Shown: piece by piece, positions 1 through 6,803 of the stretch
Numbering within the stretch: the stretch's first letter is position 1
Layout of the letters: each line of letters opens with the position of its first letter
From: a virus
Length of the DNA stretch: 24,210 nucleotides
IMG/VR virus record: IMGVR_UViG_3300042879_004171
Location: 1 to 24,210 of that record
Direction: 5' to 3' (one strand)
Program-made: the position numbers and the translations under genes
The notes under the pieces: generated by a model
What the model saw: the letters and a program-made list of their open reading frames with translations, nothing else
Database searches by the model: none
Told to the model about the DNA's origin: nothing

Positions 1-1799
1 CGTCGCCGTACATCCCGGCGCTCGCCGAGAATGACCTGCGGTTCATCCGCGAGTCCGCGCGCATCCTGAGTTCGGCTCTGCGCAAGATCGCCGGCGGCAG
101 CGTGACCTATCCGGTGTGGACGGCAGAGGCGGCAGTAGGCGCGGATGTGGTGCGCGAAAGCACCGACCGCAACGGCTACCGCTACGCCTACAGCGGCGGC
201 ACCACGGGCGAGACAGAGCCGACCTGGCCGACCACCATCGGCGGGACGGTTAGCGATGGCGACGGCACCTGGACCTGCATCGGCCTGACCGTGTGGGCGA
301 TGTGGGATGCAGCGTTCGAGGCGTTCAAGGACGATGCCGACAACCTGTTCGGCATGGCCGACGGCGAGGATCTCTCGCCGCGGATCATCATCGAGGGCGA
401 CACCACGCGCGAAGAGCGCAACCCGCCGGAGCTGTACTTCCAGCGCTACCAAGCGGCGATGAACGAGGTGATCGCAGCGGCCGGGGTCGACCCGGATTTT
501 GAGGGGGCCGGGCTGGACGGAAACCGCGTCTGGACCGATCGCGGCGGGGTGGCATGGTTCGAGTGCACGTCGCACGACCTGCTGCCCATCCAGCCCGGCT
601 ACTACTACCACAGCGCACGTCTGGGCACGGATGACACCGGCCGGCGCGTTCCGGTGTCCACGCAGGAGTTCGGCGTGGGCATCGACATTCCCTGCGAGGC
701 GCTCATCGACGGCGACCGCCTCTCGATCACGATTGACCTGGCCGGCGTGCCGCGGGCGACCTACCAGCAGGGCGATGAGTTCGTGCTGCAGATCAACCGC
801 GCCGAGCCCGTGTCGCTGTCGGGCGGGCAGGACGGCACCGATACGCTGACCTGGAGCGTGATCGGCAGCGTGGCCGGGCGGCTCGACGACTACGCGCTCA
901 GCACCACGGCGCCGGGCGGCTACAGCGACGCGGGGCTGAGCTTCGCCATCGGGCTGGGCGCGGTGCCCTTCGCACTCGGCGACCGCTTCAACTTCCGCGT
1001 GGAGGCTGCGCGCGCGCAGTGGCGACTGAACGGCGGGGCGTGGTCGGCGCCGATCGAGGCGGCCGGCACCGTCGCGCTCACGGCCGGGCTGTCAGCGGTG
1101 TTCAACCCGGGCGTGGCGCCGAGCTGGGTGGCTGGCGACCGCTGGTCATTCCTGGCCGAGGCCATCAACGGACCGGCCCGCGCCCTGCAGCCGACCGACG
1201 ATGCGCTGAGCTGGACCGGCAGCACGGCCATCACGATCACGCCGGCCGCTGGCACCGTCGACGGCCTGCTGATCGCCGACCACACGATCCCGGCCGACGC
1301 GACGATCACGCTGGAAGGCAGCGACAACGGCTTCGCCACCGTGCTCAGCTCGCAGCCCGTGGAGTGGCGCGCGCGGCACATCTGGGTGCCGATCGCCTCG
1401 CCGCGGCTGGCGTATCGGCTGGTGATCAACCGCGGCGGCTCGATCCGCTGGCTCTGGCTGGGCGATGCGCTGCAGCCGTCGATCCCGACTGGCAAGGTCG
1501 AGCTCGGCGCGTTGGTTCGGCGCTACCAGTTGCCCGGAATTGGGCGGCGGCTCGCCAGCGGCGGCACGGTTCGGCACGAGGCGCTGACGCAGGCCGCCGT
1601 GGATAACCTGGTCGAGGCCTTGGCCTGGGCCTGCGAACGCGACCGGCGCCTGATCGGTGTGCTGATCAGCGACAGCGAGGCGGCCATCGTGCGCGTGCCC
1701 GACGACGCGATCGAAGTCGAGGACCTGTTCGATCACCAGCCCGTCGACCTTGCGGCTCGCCGGCTCTCGCTGTCGCTCGACCTCGAGGCCGCCGCATGA
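1..1799 (+). CDS. Phage tail-associated protein, 5' end missing
   Basis: The frame is open from base 3, so the gene starts outside the window; the GTG at base 102 is only an internal Val codon and has no particular merit as a start. At least 598 residues are visible. The N-terminal part has the glycine/threonine/tryptophan-rich segment around bases 200-290 (pattern TTGETEPTWP...DGDGTWTC) that recurs in phage tail and tail-tip proteins; the middle is beta-rich and repetitive. It lies directly upstream of four co-directional genes, and its stop overlaps the next start as ATGA. Position at the end of a late operon supports a virion tail or adsorption role. No enzymatic motif is seen. The precise tail function is not recognised. 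Confidence 0.7.
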   Translation, partial: SPYIPALAENDLRFIRESARILSSALRKIAGGSVTYPVWTAEAAVGADVVRESTDRNGYRYAYSGGTTGETEPTWPTTIGGTVSDGDGTWTCIGLTVWAMWDAAFEAFKDDADNLFGMADGEDLSPRIIIEGDTTREERNPPELYFQRYQAAMNEVIAAAGVDPDFEGAGLDGNRVWTDRGGVAWFECTSHDLLPIQPGYYYHSARLGTDDTGRRVPVSTQEFGVGIDIPCEALIDGDRLSITIDLAGVPRATYQQGDEFVLQINRAEPVSLSGGQDGTDTLTWSVIGSVAGRLDDYALSTTAPGGYSDAGLSFAIGLGAVPFALGDRFNFRVEAARAQWRLNGGAWSAPIEAAGTVALTAGLSAVFNPGVAPSWVAGDRWSFLAEAINGPARALQPTDDALSWTGSTAITITPAAGTVDGLLIADHTIPADATITLEGSDNGFATVLSSQPVEWRARHIWVPIASPRLAYRLVINRGGSIRWLWLGDALQPSIPTGKVELGALVRRYQLPGIGRRLASGGTVRHEALTQAAVDNLVEALAWACERDRRLIGVLISDSEAAIVRVPDDAIEVEDLFDHQPVDLAARRLSLSLDLEAAA

Positions 1800-2122
1800 C
1801 GCCGGTCTGGCTGGTGATCGAGGGCAACCCGGTGCGGCAGTTCTACGCAGACGCCGCGGCCCTGCAGCACATGGATGCGCAGGCCGCGCGGCACGCCATC
1901 CTGCAGCGCGTGGGCACGCTGCGGGCCGATGTCGACGGCGAGGATCCGAACATCAGCATCGAGCTCGCCAACAGCAACGGCGAGGCCTCGGCCCTGCTGG
2001 CGCGGCGTCCGCCTGTCGGCGCTCGCGCTCGGCTGATGACGCCGGCCGGGCAGGTGTTCAGTGGCATCGTCGCCGAGATCCGCCTCGGGCGTGACTCGGC
2101 CAGCATTTCGGTGGAGTCATGA
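1796..2122 (+). CDS. Small tail-operon protein, unknown function
   Basis: This gene encodes 108 residues. Its ATG overlaps the previous stop (ATGA), with GAGG about 7 bases upstream. The sequence is compact and mixed alpha/beta, with no signal peptide or membrane segment. It begins with a WLVIEGNPVRQFY-like strand and ends in a beta-rich segment. Its stop again overlaps the next start, so it is translationally coupled inside the tail operon. A tail-tip or baseplate accessory role is inferred from position only; I do not recognise the family. Confidence 0.7.
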   Translation: MTPVWLVIEGNPVRQFYADAAALQHMDAQAARHAILQRVGTLRADVDGEDPNISIELANSNGEASALLARRPPVGARARLMTPAGQVFSGIVAEIRLGRDSASISVES

Positions 2123-3372
2123 CGCCGCTTTCCGCGCCCCTGCCGCTGCGCACCACGGCCGCATGGCCGGGCTTCCGCGAGCCGGTGGCGATCCCCCATC
2201 GCTACGGGCAGACCGGCGGCCGGCTGCTGCAGTACAGCGCAGACCGGCGCGTGTTCGTGTGGGCCGATCACCCGGTCGCCGGCGTCGATGCCGTGCTGAT
2301 CGGCGGGCAGACGGTCGGCAACTGGCAGCACCGCAACAGCACCGACAGCACCGGGCGCGCGGTGGCCATGGTCGAGTTCGACCAGCCGGTGGAAGAGGGC
2401 GCCGACCTGATCGCGCGCGGCCGCGGCAAGCTCGGCGCGGGTGGCCTGATGGTCAACCCGGCCGACGTGCTCGGCGACATCCTGACCGGCATCGCGGGCC
2501 GCCCGGCGGTCGATCTGTCCGACTTCCGCGGCGCCTGCGCTGCGGCCGGCGTCGAGGTAGGCGGCAGCCTTGAGCGTGCCGACACCCTGCGCGCGGTACT
2601 GCGCAGCCTGTGCGCGAGCATCGGCGCGGTGTTCAGCGACGGCCGCGCTTTCCTCTGGCCAGCCGGTGCGCCGACCGGCGGCTGGCGCATCGGCGGCGAG
2701 GTCGAGATCGACGCGTCCCTGCAGCTCGACACCCTGGCCAACGACCTGACGCTCCGGTTTGCGGCCGAAGATGGCCAGCCGCGCGCTTCGATCCGGATGG
2801 AAGCGCCAGACAGCATCGCCCTGTACGGCCGGCGGGAGCGCGTCGAGGATGCGCCGTGGCTGGCCTCGCCTCGCGTAGCCATCGCCGTCGCAACGCGCGC
2901 GCTGCAGCAGCGAGCCCGGCCGGCGTGGTCTGTTGGCACCGGCCCCATCGAGCGGGTGCTCCGCATCGGCGACGTCGTGGCGCTGGATCATCCGACGCTG
3001 CCGGTGCAGGCCTCGGCCGTGGTGCTGGGCCGCGAGCTGGACGCGCAGGACGGCAGCACGCGCGTGCGCTTCGAGGTGCCGGTGGGCGATGCCCCGGCGG
3101 TGCGTCTGGTCAGCCAGTCGGCAGCGCTGGACGTGCAGCAGTACGAAGGCGTCGTGATCGAGACGGTCGGCAGCGAGCGCGTGCTCACCCTGCGCGAAGC
3201 AGACGGCCGGCCGATCGTGGGCGCGGATTGCCGCCTCAACGACAACATCACTCGCAAGACAGACGGCGCCGGCCGCGTCAGCTTCCCGGCTTCGGCCATG
3301 CCGCCGGGCGTGCATGTGATCCAGTTGCGCACGGCTGACGGCCGAGAGCTTGCAGTCGAGGCGGTGGTATGA
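2119..3372 (+). CDS. Putative tail-tip/hub protein with C-terminal beta-sandwich domain
   Basis: This gene encodes 417 residues, starts in an ATGA overlap and ends in one. Residues about 1-250 are a soluble mixed fold with many short strands. Residues about 350-417 look like an Ig-like or carboxypeptidase-regulatory-like beta-sandwich (pattern LxxREADGRPIVGADCRL...DGAGRVSFP...PGVHVIQLRTADG). Such modules are often appended to surface-exposed tail proteins. Genes of this size near the end of a siphophage tail operon often encode hub or tip components, but this assignment is by position and architecture, not by a diagnostic motif. Confidence 0.65.
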   Translation: MTPLSAPLPLRTTAAWPGFREPVAIPHRYGQTGGRLLQYSADRRVFVWADHPVAGVDAVLIGGQTVGNWQHRNSTDSTGRAVAMVEFDQPVEEGADLIARGRGKLGAGGLMVNPADVLGDILTGIAGRPAVDLSDFRGACAAAGVEVGGSLERADTLRAVLRSLCASIGAVFSDGRAFLWPAGAPTGGWRIGGEVEIDASLQLDTLANDLTLRFAAEDGQPRASIRMEAPDSIALYGRRERVEDAPWLASPRVAIAVATRALQQRARPAWSVGTGPIERVLRIGDVVALDHPTLPVQASAVVLGRELDAQDGSTRVRFEVPVGDAPAVRLVSQSAALDVQQYEGVVIETVGSERVLTLREADGRPIVGADCRLNDNITRKTDGAGRVSFPASAMPPGVHVIQLRTADGRELAVEAVV

Positions 3373-3728
3373 GGCGCTTCCGACTGTCGCCTATCTCGAC
3401 CGCTTCCGGCTTCGCTCAGACGATCGTGCTGCCGCCACCCGTGCGCGCAGCGCGTGCCGAGGCCGATGCGCCCGGCCCTGGCGGCGACTGCACCGGCGTG
3501 GCCGCACCGCCGACGTCGATCGATGTGCTGGGCAGCCTTTTCGGGTGCGGTCCCACAGAGTGGCCGGCGCAATTCAACGCGGACGAATCCAGCCTGCCGG
3601 CCGGCTACTCGCTGGGGCAGCAGGGCGTGTGCCTCGACGAAGAGCCGACGGTCTGGCCAGTGCTCCGCGAGTGCGACGGCGCGACGTTCTTCGTGCCTGC
3701 GGTGGTCACCTACGACGGGGGCGCCTGA
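3369..3728 (+). CDS. Small tail-operon protein, unknown function
   Basis: This gene encodes 119 residues. Its ATG is in an ATGA overlap with the previous gene. The protein is rich in proline, glycine and acidic residues, with four cysteines (CTG..., FGCGPTEWP, GVCLDE, RECDG). It contains two short WP motifs (TEWPAQF and TVWPVL). No signal peptide is visible. The stop overlaps the following start as TGATG. It is probably a minor virion or tail assembly protein by context; the family is not recognised. Confidence 0.6.
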   Translation: MRRFRLSPISTASGFAQTIVLPPPVRAARAEADAPGPGGDCTGVAAPPTSIDVLGSLFGCGPTEWPAQFNADESSLPAGYSLGQQGVCLDEEPTVWPVLRECDGATFFVPAVVTYDGGA

Positions 3729-3859
3729 TGCGCATCAGCTTCCGCCGACAGCAGCCCAAGCCAGCGCCAAAGCGCGCGCCGCCGCCCGACCCAAAGCCGC
3801 CGTGCGAGCGGTGCCGCAAGATCCGCGAGGCCGCCCGGCGTCTGGTTGGGCTCAGGTAG
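3728..3859 (+). CDS. Very small proline-rich CxxC protein
   Basis: This 43-residue reading frame starts at an ATG that shares its A with the previous stop (TGATG), preceded by a G-rich stretch. The sequence is basic and proline-rich in its first half, followed by a CERCRKI motif (a single CxxC) and a basic helix. It closes the tail operon. The tight coupling is the main argument that it is translated. A metal-binding or structural role is possible but cannot be shown. The stop codon lies in the left arm of a perfect inverted repeat. Confidence 0.5.
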   Translation: MRISFRRQQPKPAPKRAPPPDPKPPCERCRKIREAARRLVGLR

Positions 3860-3872
3860 GAAAAGTCCTACC
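3855..3872 (+). repeat. Perfect 7-bp inverted repeat at the end of the tail operon
   Basis: GGTAGGA and TCCTACC are separated by the four bases AAAG. The TAG stop of the 43-residue gene is inside the left arm. There is no T-run after it, so it is not a classical intrinsic terminator. It could be an RNA 3' end or processing hairpin, or a protein-binding site. Confidence 0.5.
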
Positions 3873-4150
3873 CGCAGCCGCGGCATCTGGCCGACGCGCG
3901 CCGCCTGCGGCGGCCGGCACACTGGCACTGCCTTGGAAGCCCTGGCGCCCGCTCCGCCCCGGAGAGTGAGCGCAACCCCTGCAGCGGGTCAGACTGCAGC
4001 AAGCTGTGCCAAGGTGATGCGCCGAGGGCCTGCATGGATGCGGGCCCTTCTTCATGGGACGATCCCGGCGTTCAGCGCTCCAAGGTCAAGATGGCCACGT
4101 CACAGCAGCGCCAGCCCACCGTCCTGCCACCCACCGACCGGAGAACCTGC
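3873..4150. other. Intergenic region after the tail operon
   Basis: No convincing reading frame is present in these 278 bases. The stretch holds the intrinsic terminator at 4025-4052. Just before the next gene is a purine-rich ribosome-binding site, CGGAG, about 7 bases from its ATG. A longer in-frame start at 4034 exists, but it lies inside the terminator and would add a non-hydrophobic stretch before a clear signal peptide, so I do not accept it. No consensus promoter is obvious. Confidence 0.5.
4025..4052 (+). terminator. Rho-independent terminator of the late (tail) operon
   Basis: The arms AGGGCCTGCAT and ATGCGGGCCCT (one U-G wobble) lie on either side of GG and are followed by TCTTC. 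The effective RNA loop is larger than the 2-base spacer because the innermost pairs cannot close. It sits about 165 bases after the last tail gene and before the secreted cargo gene. Confidence 0.6.
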
Positions 4151-4432
4151 ATGCGCACCCTGATCGCTGCCGCCATCCTCGCCGCCGCCGTCGCGGCTAG
4201 CCCCGCCCAGGCCAGCGGCGGATCCCACACCGAGAGCTGCGGCCAGAGCGTCATCACCGTCGGCGACCCCATCACCAAGGTCCGCAACGCGTGCGGAGAG
4301 CCTTGGCGCGTGGTGCAGCTGGAAAACGTCTTCGGCGCCGGCGTCGGCGAGCGCTGGGAGTACGAACGCACCACCGGCATGGTGCAGTTCTGGATTCAGG
4401 GCGGCAAAGTCGTACGCATCGACAGGATCTGA
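4151..4432 (+). CDS. Secreted DUF2845-family protein (putative cargo gene)
   Basis: This gene encodes 93 residues. Residues 1-21 are a typical Sec signal peptide (MRT, hydrophobic alanine-rich core, cleavage after AQA). The mature part matches the DUF2845 pattern: GDPITKVRNACGEP near residue 40, then ERWEYER and a C-terminal beta-hairpin ending in GGKVVRIDRI. This family is common as small periplasmic proteins in gammaproteobacteria; its function is unknown. The start is fixed by the signal peptide and a GGAG 7 bases upstream. It lies between the late-operon terminator and attP, a usual place for lysogenic-conversion cargo. Expression from its own promoter is inferred. Confidence 0.75.
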   Translation: MRTLIAAAILAAAVAASPAQASGGSHTESCGQSVITVGDPITKVRNACGEPWRVVQLENVFGAGVGERWEYERTTGMVQFWIQGGKVVRIDRI

Positions 4433-4435
4433 GTC

Positions 4436-4714
4436 ATGGCCAAGTACGAGTTGACCTTCACGGTGCAGCCGTTGGCCGTCGCCGCTCCTCCTGGCATGCG
4501 GGACGACCCAGACCCCAGCAAAAGCTACGCTGGCTCCGGCTCAGTGCTCACCGTCATGCCTAGCGGCGAGTTCACGCTGGCCGAGTATTCGCGCGCATCC
4601 GGCATCCCTGCGGCGGAGTTTTGCCCGGCCAGCGCAGAGCGCGTTCGGAAGGCCTGCGCCTCAAGGGCTCAGCCGGCTGTCGTCAACGTCAATCACCGGC
4701 CTCTCGACGCCTGA
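4436..4714 (+). CDS. Small hypothetical protein downstream of the DUF2845 gene
   Basis: This gene encodes 92 residues starting 3 bases after the previous stop. It opens with a beta-strand-like MAKYELTFTVQPL, then GSGSVLTVMPSGEFTLAEYSRASG, and a polar C-terminus. There is no signal peptide. The ribosome-binding site is weak (AGGA overlapping the end of the upstream gene), so it is probably coupled to it. It is the last + strand gene before attP. I do not recognise the family. Confidence 0.55.
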   Translation: MAKYELTFTVQPLAVAAPPGMRDDPDPSKSYAGSGSVLTVMPSGEFTLAEYSRASGIPAAEFCPASAERVRKACASRAQPAVVNVNHRPLDA

Positions 4715-4720
4715 ATCTCG

Positions 4721-4730
4721 TTCCGCAATC
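4721..4730 (+). repeat. Candidate integrase arm-type site P-1 (TTCCGCAATC)
   Basis: This is an exact copy of the 10-mer TTCCGCAATC on the left (P) side of the attachment core. Together with the inverted copy at 4780-4789 it makes a 12-bp inverted repeat (bases 4719-4730 and 4780-4791). I found exact copies only in the attP region. Confidence 0.5.
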
Positions 4731-4779
4731 CTAAGCGGCCCCGCGCCGTTGCTGGCTTTCAGAGCGTGATTTCATCGCC

Positions 4780-4789
4780 GATTGCGGAA
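4780..4789 (-). repeat. Candidate integrase arm-type site P-2 (inverted copy)
   Basis: This is an exact inverted copy (GATTGCGGAA), 44 bases left of the tRNA-derived core. It pairs with P-1 as a 12-bp inverted repeat spaced by 49 bases. Confidence 0.5.
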
Positions 4790-4832
4790 CGGGAATAGCG
4801 CGCAAGCTACTGAAAATAGGACTTTTCGGTTA

Positions 4833-4894
4833 GGACTCGAAATCCGGTATACGCCTCCGGCGTATCGAGGGTTCGAATCCCTCCCTCTCCGCCA
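4833..4894 (+). other. attP: attP core: 3' part of a tRNA-Ser(CGA) gene
   Basis: The segment reads as the 3' 62 bases of a serine tRNA. It has GGA/TCC anticodon-stem bases around the loop CTCGAAA (anticodon CGA at 4838-4840), a long variable arm TACGCC/GGCGTA, a T arm GAGGG-TTCGAAT-CCCTC, the acceptor 3' strand CCTCTCC, discriminator G and encoded CCA at 4892-4894. No 5' half is present upstream (bases 4740-4832 cannot form D arm or acceptor), so this is not a working tRNA gene. It is the identity block a phage carries to rebuild the host tRNA on integration. The phage integrase gene lies 0.6 kb to the right. The exact left limit of identity needs the host sequence. Confidence 0.8.
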
Positions 4895-4908
4895 GATACA
4901 AGCGTTTC

Positions 4909-4943
4909 AGGGCCGTCACGGGTAGAGCCGGGCGGCCCTTTCT
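4909..4943 (+). terminator. Intrinsic terminator just after the tRNA fragment
   Basis: AGGGCCG and CGGCCCT form a 7-bp stem around a 17-base, partly self-complementary loop, followed by TTCTG. It reads in the tRNA direction and starts 15 bases after CCA. After integration it would end the rebuilt tRNA transcript on the integrase side. In the opposite direction no T-run follows the stem. Confidence 0.5.
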
Positions 4944-4944
4944 G

Positions 4945-4972
4945 TTCCGATATCTGGATCTATTCCGCAATC
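4945..4972 (+). repeat. Candidate integrase arm-type sites on the P' side
   Basis: An exact TTCCGCAATC lies at 4963-4972, and an 8/10 match (TTCCGATATC) at 4945-4954, in direct orientation 18 bases apart. The exact copy overlaps the last codons of the leftward gene that ends at 4960. Arm sites on both sides of the core are the usual layout for lambda-type integrases. Confidence 0.45.
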
Positions 4973-5502
4973 TGACGCTGGAAGCGCGCTGTAGAAGCCG
5001 CGATCCGGAAGAAGATGGCTTCGCCAAACTGGTTGATCGCAAGGTTGACCGCTGCGCAGACCAGGCGGACGTTGTCTTCGGTGTAGCCGCGCCGCGAATC
5101 GATGCGGTCGATGCTTGGCATCCAAGGCCGAACGCGCTGTCCTGGGTATCGGCAGCCGCTGAAGGGGATTCCTGAGACTGAGCACTTGCCGCCAGAGCTC
5201 GGCATCTGAGCCGCGAGGAACTCGGTTGTCAGGTTGTGCTCCAGTCCGAGCTGCACCGCCCGCTTCCGAGAACGGATCAACATCCCGCCAACCGCATTCT
5301 TCGGCACGGCGACCGCGGCCGTAGTCGGCTTTGCCAGCTCGGCATACCTCACCAGCGCCAGCTGAAGATCGCTGCCCAGAGCAACCTCAGCCCTGCGGCC
5401 TTTCTGACTGGGCTGGCACAGGTAGTAGTAGGTCCCAGACTGTCTCCGCCTAGCCAGCATTCCCGGCGGCAGTTCGAAGTTCCGGAGGCGAGGGCTTCCC
5501 AT
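4960..5502 (-). CDS. Integrase-like arm-binding domain joined to an HNH-like domain
   Basis: This gene encodes 180 residues. Residues about 10-58 (LPPGMLARRR...GTYYYL...GRRAEVALGSDLQLALVRYAEL) match, column by column, the N-terminal arm-binding segment of the neighbouring integrase (LRARKRG..TWFYYD..RREEPLGCDYGLAIQRWAEI). Residues about 75-170 follow the HNH-like pattern: a basic helix, then C107-SVSGIPF, C117, PSIDRID (130-135), GYTEDNVRLVC and an Asn at 153. The usual catalytic His is replaced (DRID where DHID is typical), so nuclease activity is uncertain. It follows the integrase stop by 2 bases, has a weak ribosome-binding site, and is the last gene of the leftward operon before attP. 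There is no tyrosine-recombinase catalytic domain, so it could modulate or compete with integrase at the arms (inference). Confidence 0.65.
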   Translation of the reverse strand: MGSPRLRNFELPPGMLARRRQSGTYYYLCQPSQKGRRAEVALGSDLQLALVRYAELAKPTTAAVAVPKNAVGGMLIRSRKRAVQLGLEHNLTTEFLAAQMPSSGGKCSVSGIPFSGCRYPGQRVRPWMPSIDRIDSRRGYTEDNVRLVCAAVNLAINQFGEAIFFRIAASTARFQRQIAE

Positions 5503-5504
5503 GC

Positions 5505-6527
5505 CTAAAGTGTAGGCGTGACCTTGGCGCCGCGGCGCTTGCGCACGTAGTGCTCAGTCATCGTGACCGTAGCGTGGCCGAGTTGGGCCTGGGCCTGGCG
5601 GATGTCGCCGGCGCTGTCGGCCTTGTCGGTGCCGGCCTTCGCGCGGAGATCGCGGAACTGGATGTGCGGCAGGCGGGCGATATCCCGGGCGCGCTGGAAG
5701 CGGTGCTGCAGGGCGCTCAGGCCGATGGCCTTCCCTTCTTCGTTGACCACCAGCGACAGCGTGTGCACGCGGTAGCCGCGCTTGCGTTCGTTGATGCGGT
5801 CGAGCACCTGCGCCAGCTTGCCGGTGACCGCGATGCGCAGCGGGGTGTTCGTCTTGCTCTGGCGCACCTGCAGGTGACCGTCGCGCACGTCGGTGGCGCG
5901 CATGCGCAGCACGTCGCCCGGGCGCTGACCGGTGAGGTAGGCGAGGTCGAGTGCATCGCGCAGCGGCACGCAGGCGGCTTGCCACAGGGCGGCGAATTCG
6001 TCGTCCTCGATGTAGACGCTGCGTCCTGCCTCCCGGAACCCTTTGATGCCGGCGCAGGGGTTGGCCAGTGCGGTGTAGCCGCGTTCGCGTGCGAAGTTCC
6101 AGATGTGGCTGAGCAGGGCCTTCTCGCGGTTGGCTCGGGTCTGTGCGTTGGCGCCGCGCCAGGTGAGGTACTGCCGGACGTGCTGCGGCTCGATCGCGTC
6201 GAGCGGGCAGGGCGGATCGTCGAAGAACTCCAGTAGCTTCGTGAGCTCGGCGGCGTTGTCGCGCTGGGTGCGCTCGGCCTTCGTCGGGATGATGTGCGCG
6301 CGGTATTCGTTCGCCACCCAGCGGAAGGTGATGGTCTGCTGCACGCGCGGGCTGCTTGCCTCGCGCTCGATCTCGGCCCAGCGCTGGATGGCCAGCCCGT
6401 AGTCGCAGCCCAGCGGCTCTTCGCGCCGCGGGCTGCCGCCGTGGTCGTAGTAGAACCAAGTCTTGGTGCCGCGCTTGCGGGCGCGCAGGCGGGGCACGGC
6501 GTTGGGTTTGCTGGGGCGGCGGCCCAT
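5505..6527 (-). CDS. int: Tyrosine-family site-specific integrase
   Basis: This gene encodes 340 residues, a normal length for lambda-type phage integrases. Residues about 10-55 are the AP2-like arm-binding domain, 65-155 the SAM-like core-binding domain, and 170-335 the catalytic domain. Catalytic residues visible are R202 (TGQRPGD), K225 (QSKTNTP), R295 (FRDLRAKAG; the first position of the HxxR box is Arg, as in many phage integrases of this subgroup), H318 (LGHATV) and the nucleophile Y327 (TEHYVR). It sits 0.6 kb from the tRNA-derived core and is read toward it, at the distal end of the PL operon. It should integrate and, with an excisionase, excise the phage at tRNA-Ser. The ATG follows the upstream stop by 15 bases; the ribosome-binding site is weak. 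Confidence 0.95.
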   Translation of the reverse strand: MGRRPSKPNAVPRLRARKRGTKTWFYYDHGGSPRREEPLGCDYGLAIQRWAEIEREASSPRVQQTITFRWVANEYRAHIIPTKAERTQRDNAAELTKLLEFFDDPPCPLDAIEPQHVRQYLTWRGANAQTRANREKALLSHIWNFARERGYTALANPCAGIKGFREAGRSVYIEDDEFAALWQAACVPLRDALDLAYLTGQRPGDVLRMRATDVRDGHLQVRQSKTNTPLRIAVTGKLAQVLDRINERKRGYRVHTLSLVVNEEGKAIGLSALQHRFQRARDIARLPHIQFRDLRAKAGTDKADSAGDIRQAQAQLGHATVTMTEHYVRKRRGAKVTPTL

Positions 6528-6542
6528 GGTGGTGGGCGTGCC

Positions 6543-6803
6543 TCACTCTTCAGCCGCGGGCGGCGGCGGAAGTGGCATCCAGTGGGTAGGGTCGATGGGG
6601 CAGTACGGGTCTTGCACCGCGTCCATGTAGCAGACCCATGCACCTGCGCCTTTGCGCTCGCCAGACCACCATTTGGCCACGTAGGTGTTGTGTCCGTTGC
6701 ATTCCAGCGCTCTGCCAGTGCTGGTGCCGGGCCAGATGTCGCGCATCACCAGAACGGCTGTGCCATCCATCGGCGCTGTCTCGATTGGCTGCCATTTGTT
6801 CAC
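6543..6803 (-). CDS. DUF551-like small protein
   Basis: This gene encodes 86 residues from a GTG start. The start is chosen because GAGGAAGG lies 4 bases upstream and because it forms a GTGA overlap with the preceding gene; an in-frame ATG 21 bases earlier has no such support. The sequence opens with KWQPIETAPMDGTAVLV, the signature of the DUF551 family found in phages and prophages, and ends in HWMPLPPPPAAEE. It has several Trp and Cys residues and no membrane segment. Its function is unknown; in phage early operons these are non-essential accessory proteins. It immediately precedes the integrase gene. Confidence 0.75.
   Translation of the reverse strand: MNKWQPIETAPMDGTAVLVMRDIWPGTSTGRALECNGHNTYVAKWWSGERKGAGAWVCYMDAVQDPYCPIDPTHWMPLPPPPAAEE

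Noticed and set aside
1843-3315. 490-residue - strand open frame
   Set aside because: It is the antisense shadow of the coupled tail genes and is rich in Arg/Ala/His as expected from GC bias.
4833-4894. A functional tRNA-Ser gene
   Set aside because: Only the anticodon arm to CCA is present; no acceptor 5' strand or D arm exists upstream.
4830-5042. 70-residue - strand frame ending REGFEPSIRRRRIPDFES
   Set aside because: It is the antisense reading of the tRNA-Ser fragment and its flank, a well-known spurious translation, and it overlaps the real gene at 4960-5502.
5554-6546. 330-residue and similar frames overlapping the integrase
   Set aside because: They are out-of-frame shadows rich in Arg/Pro; the integrase frame carries all catalytic residues.
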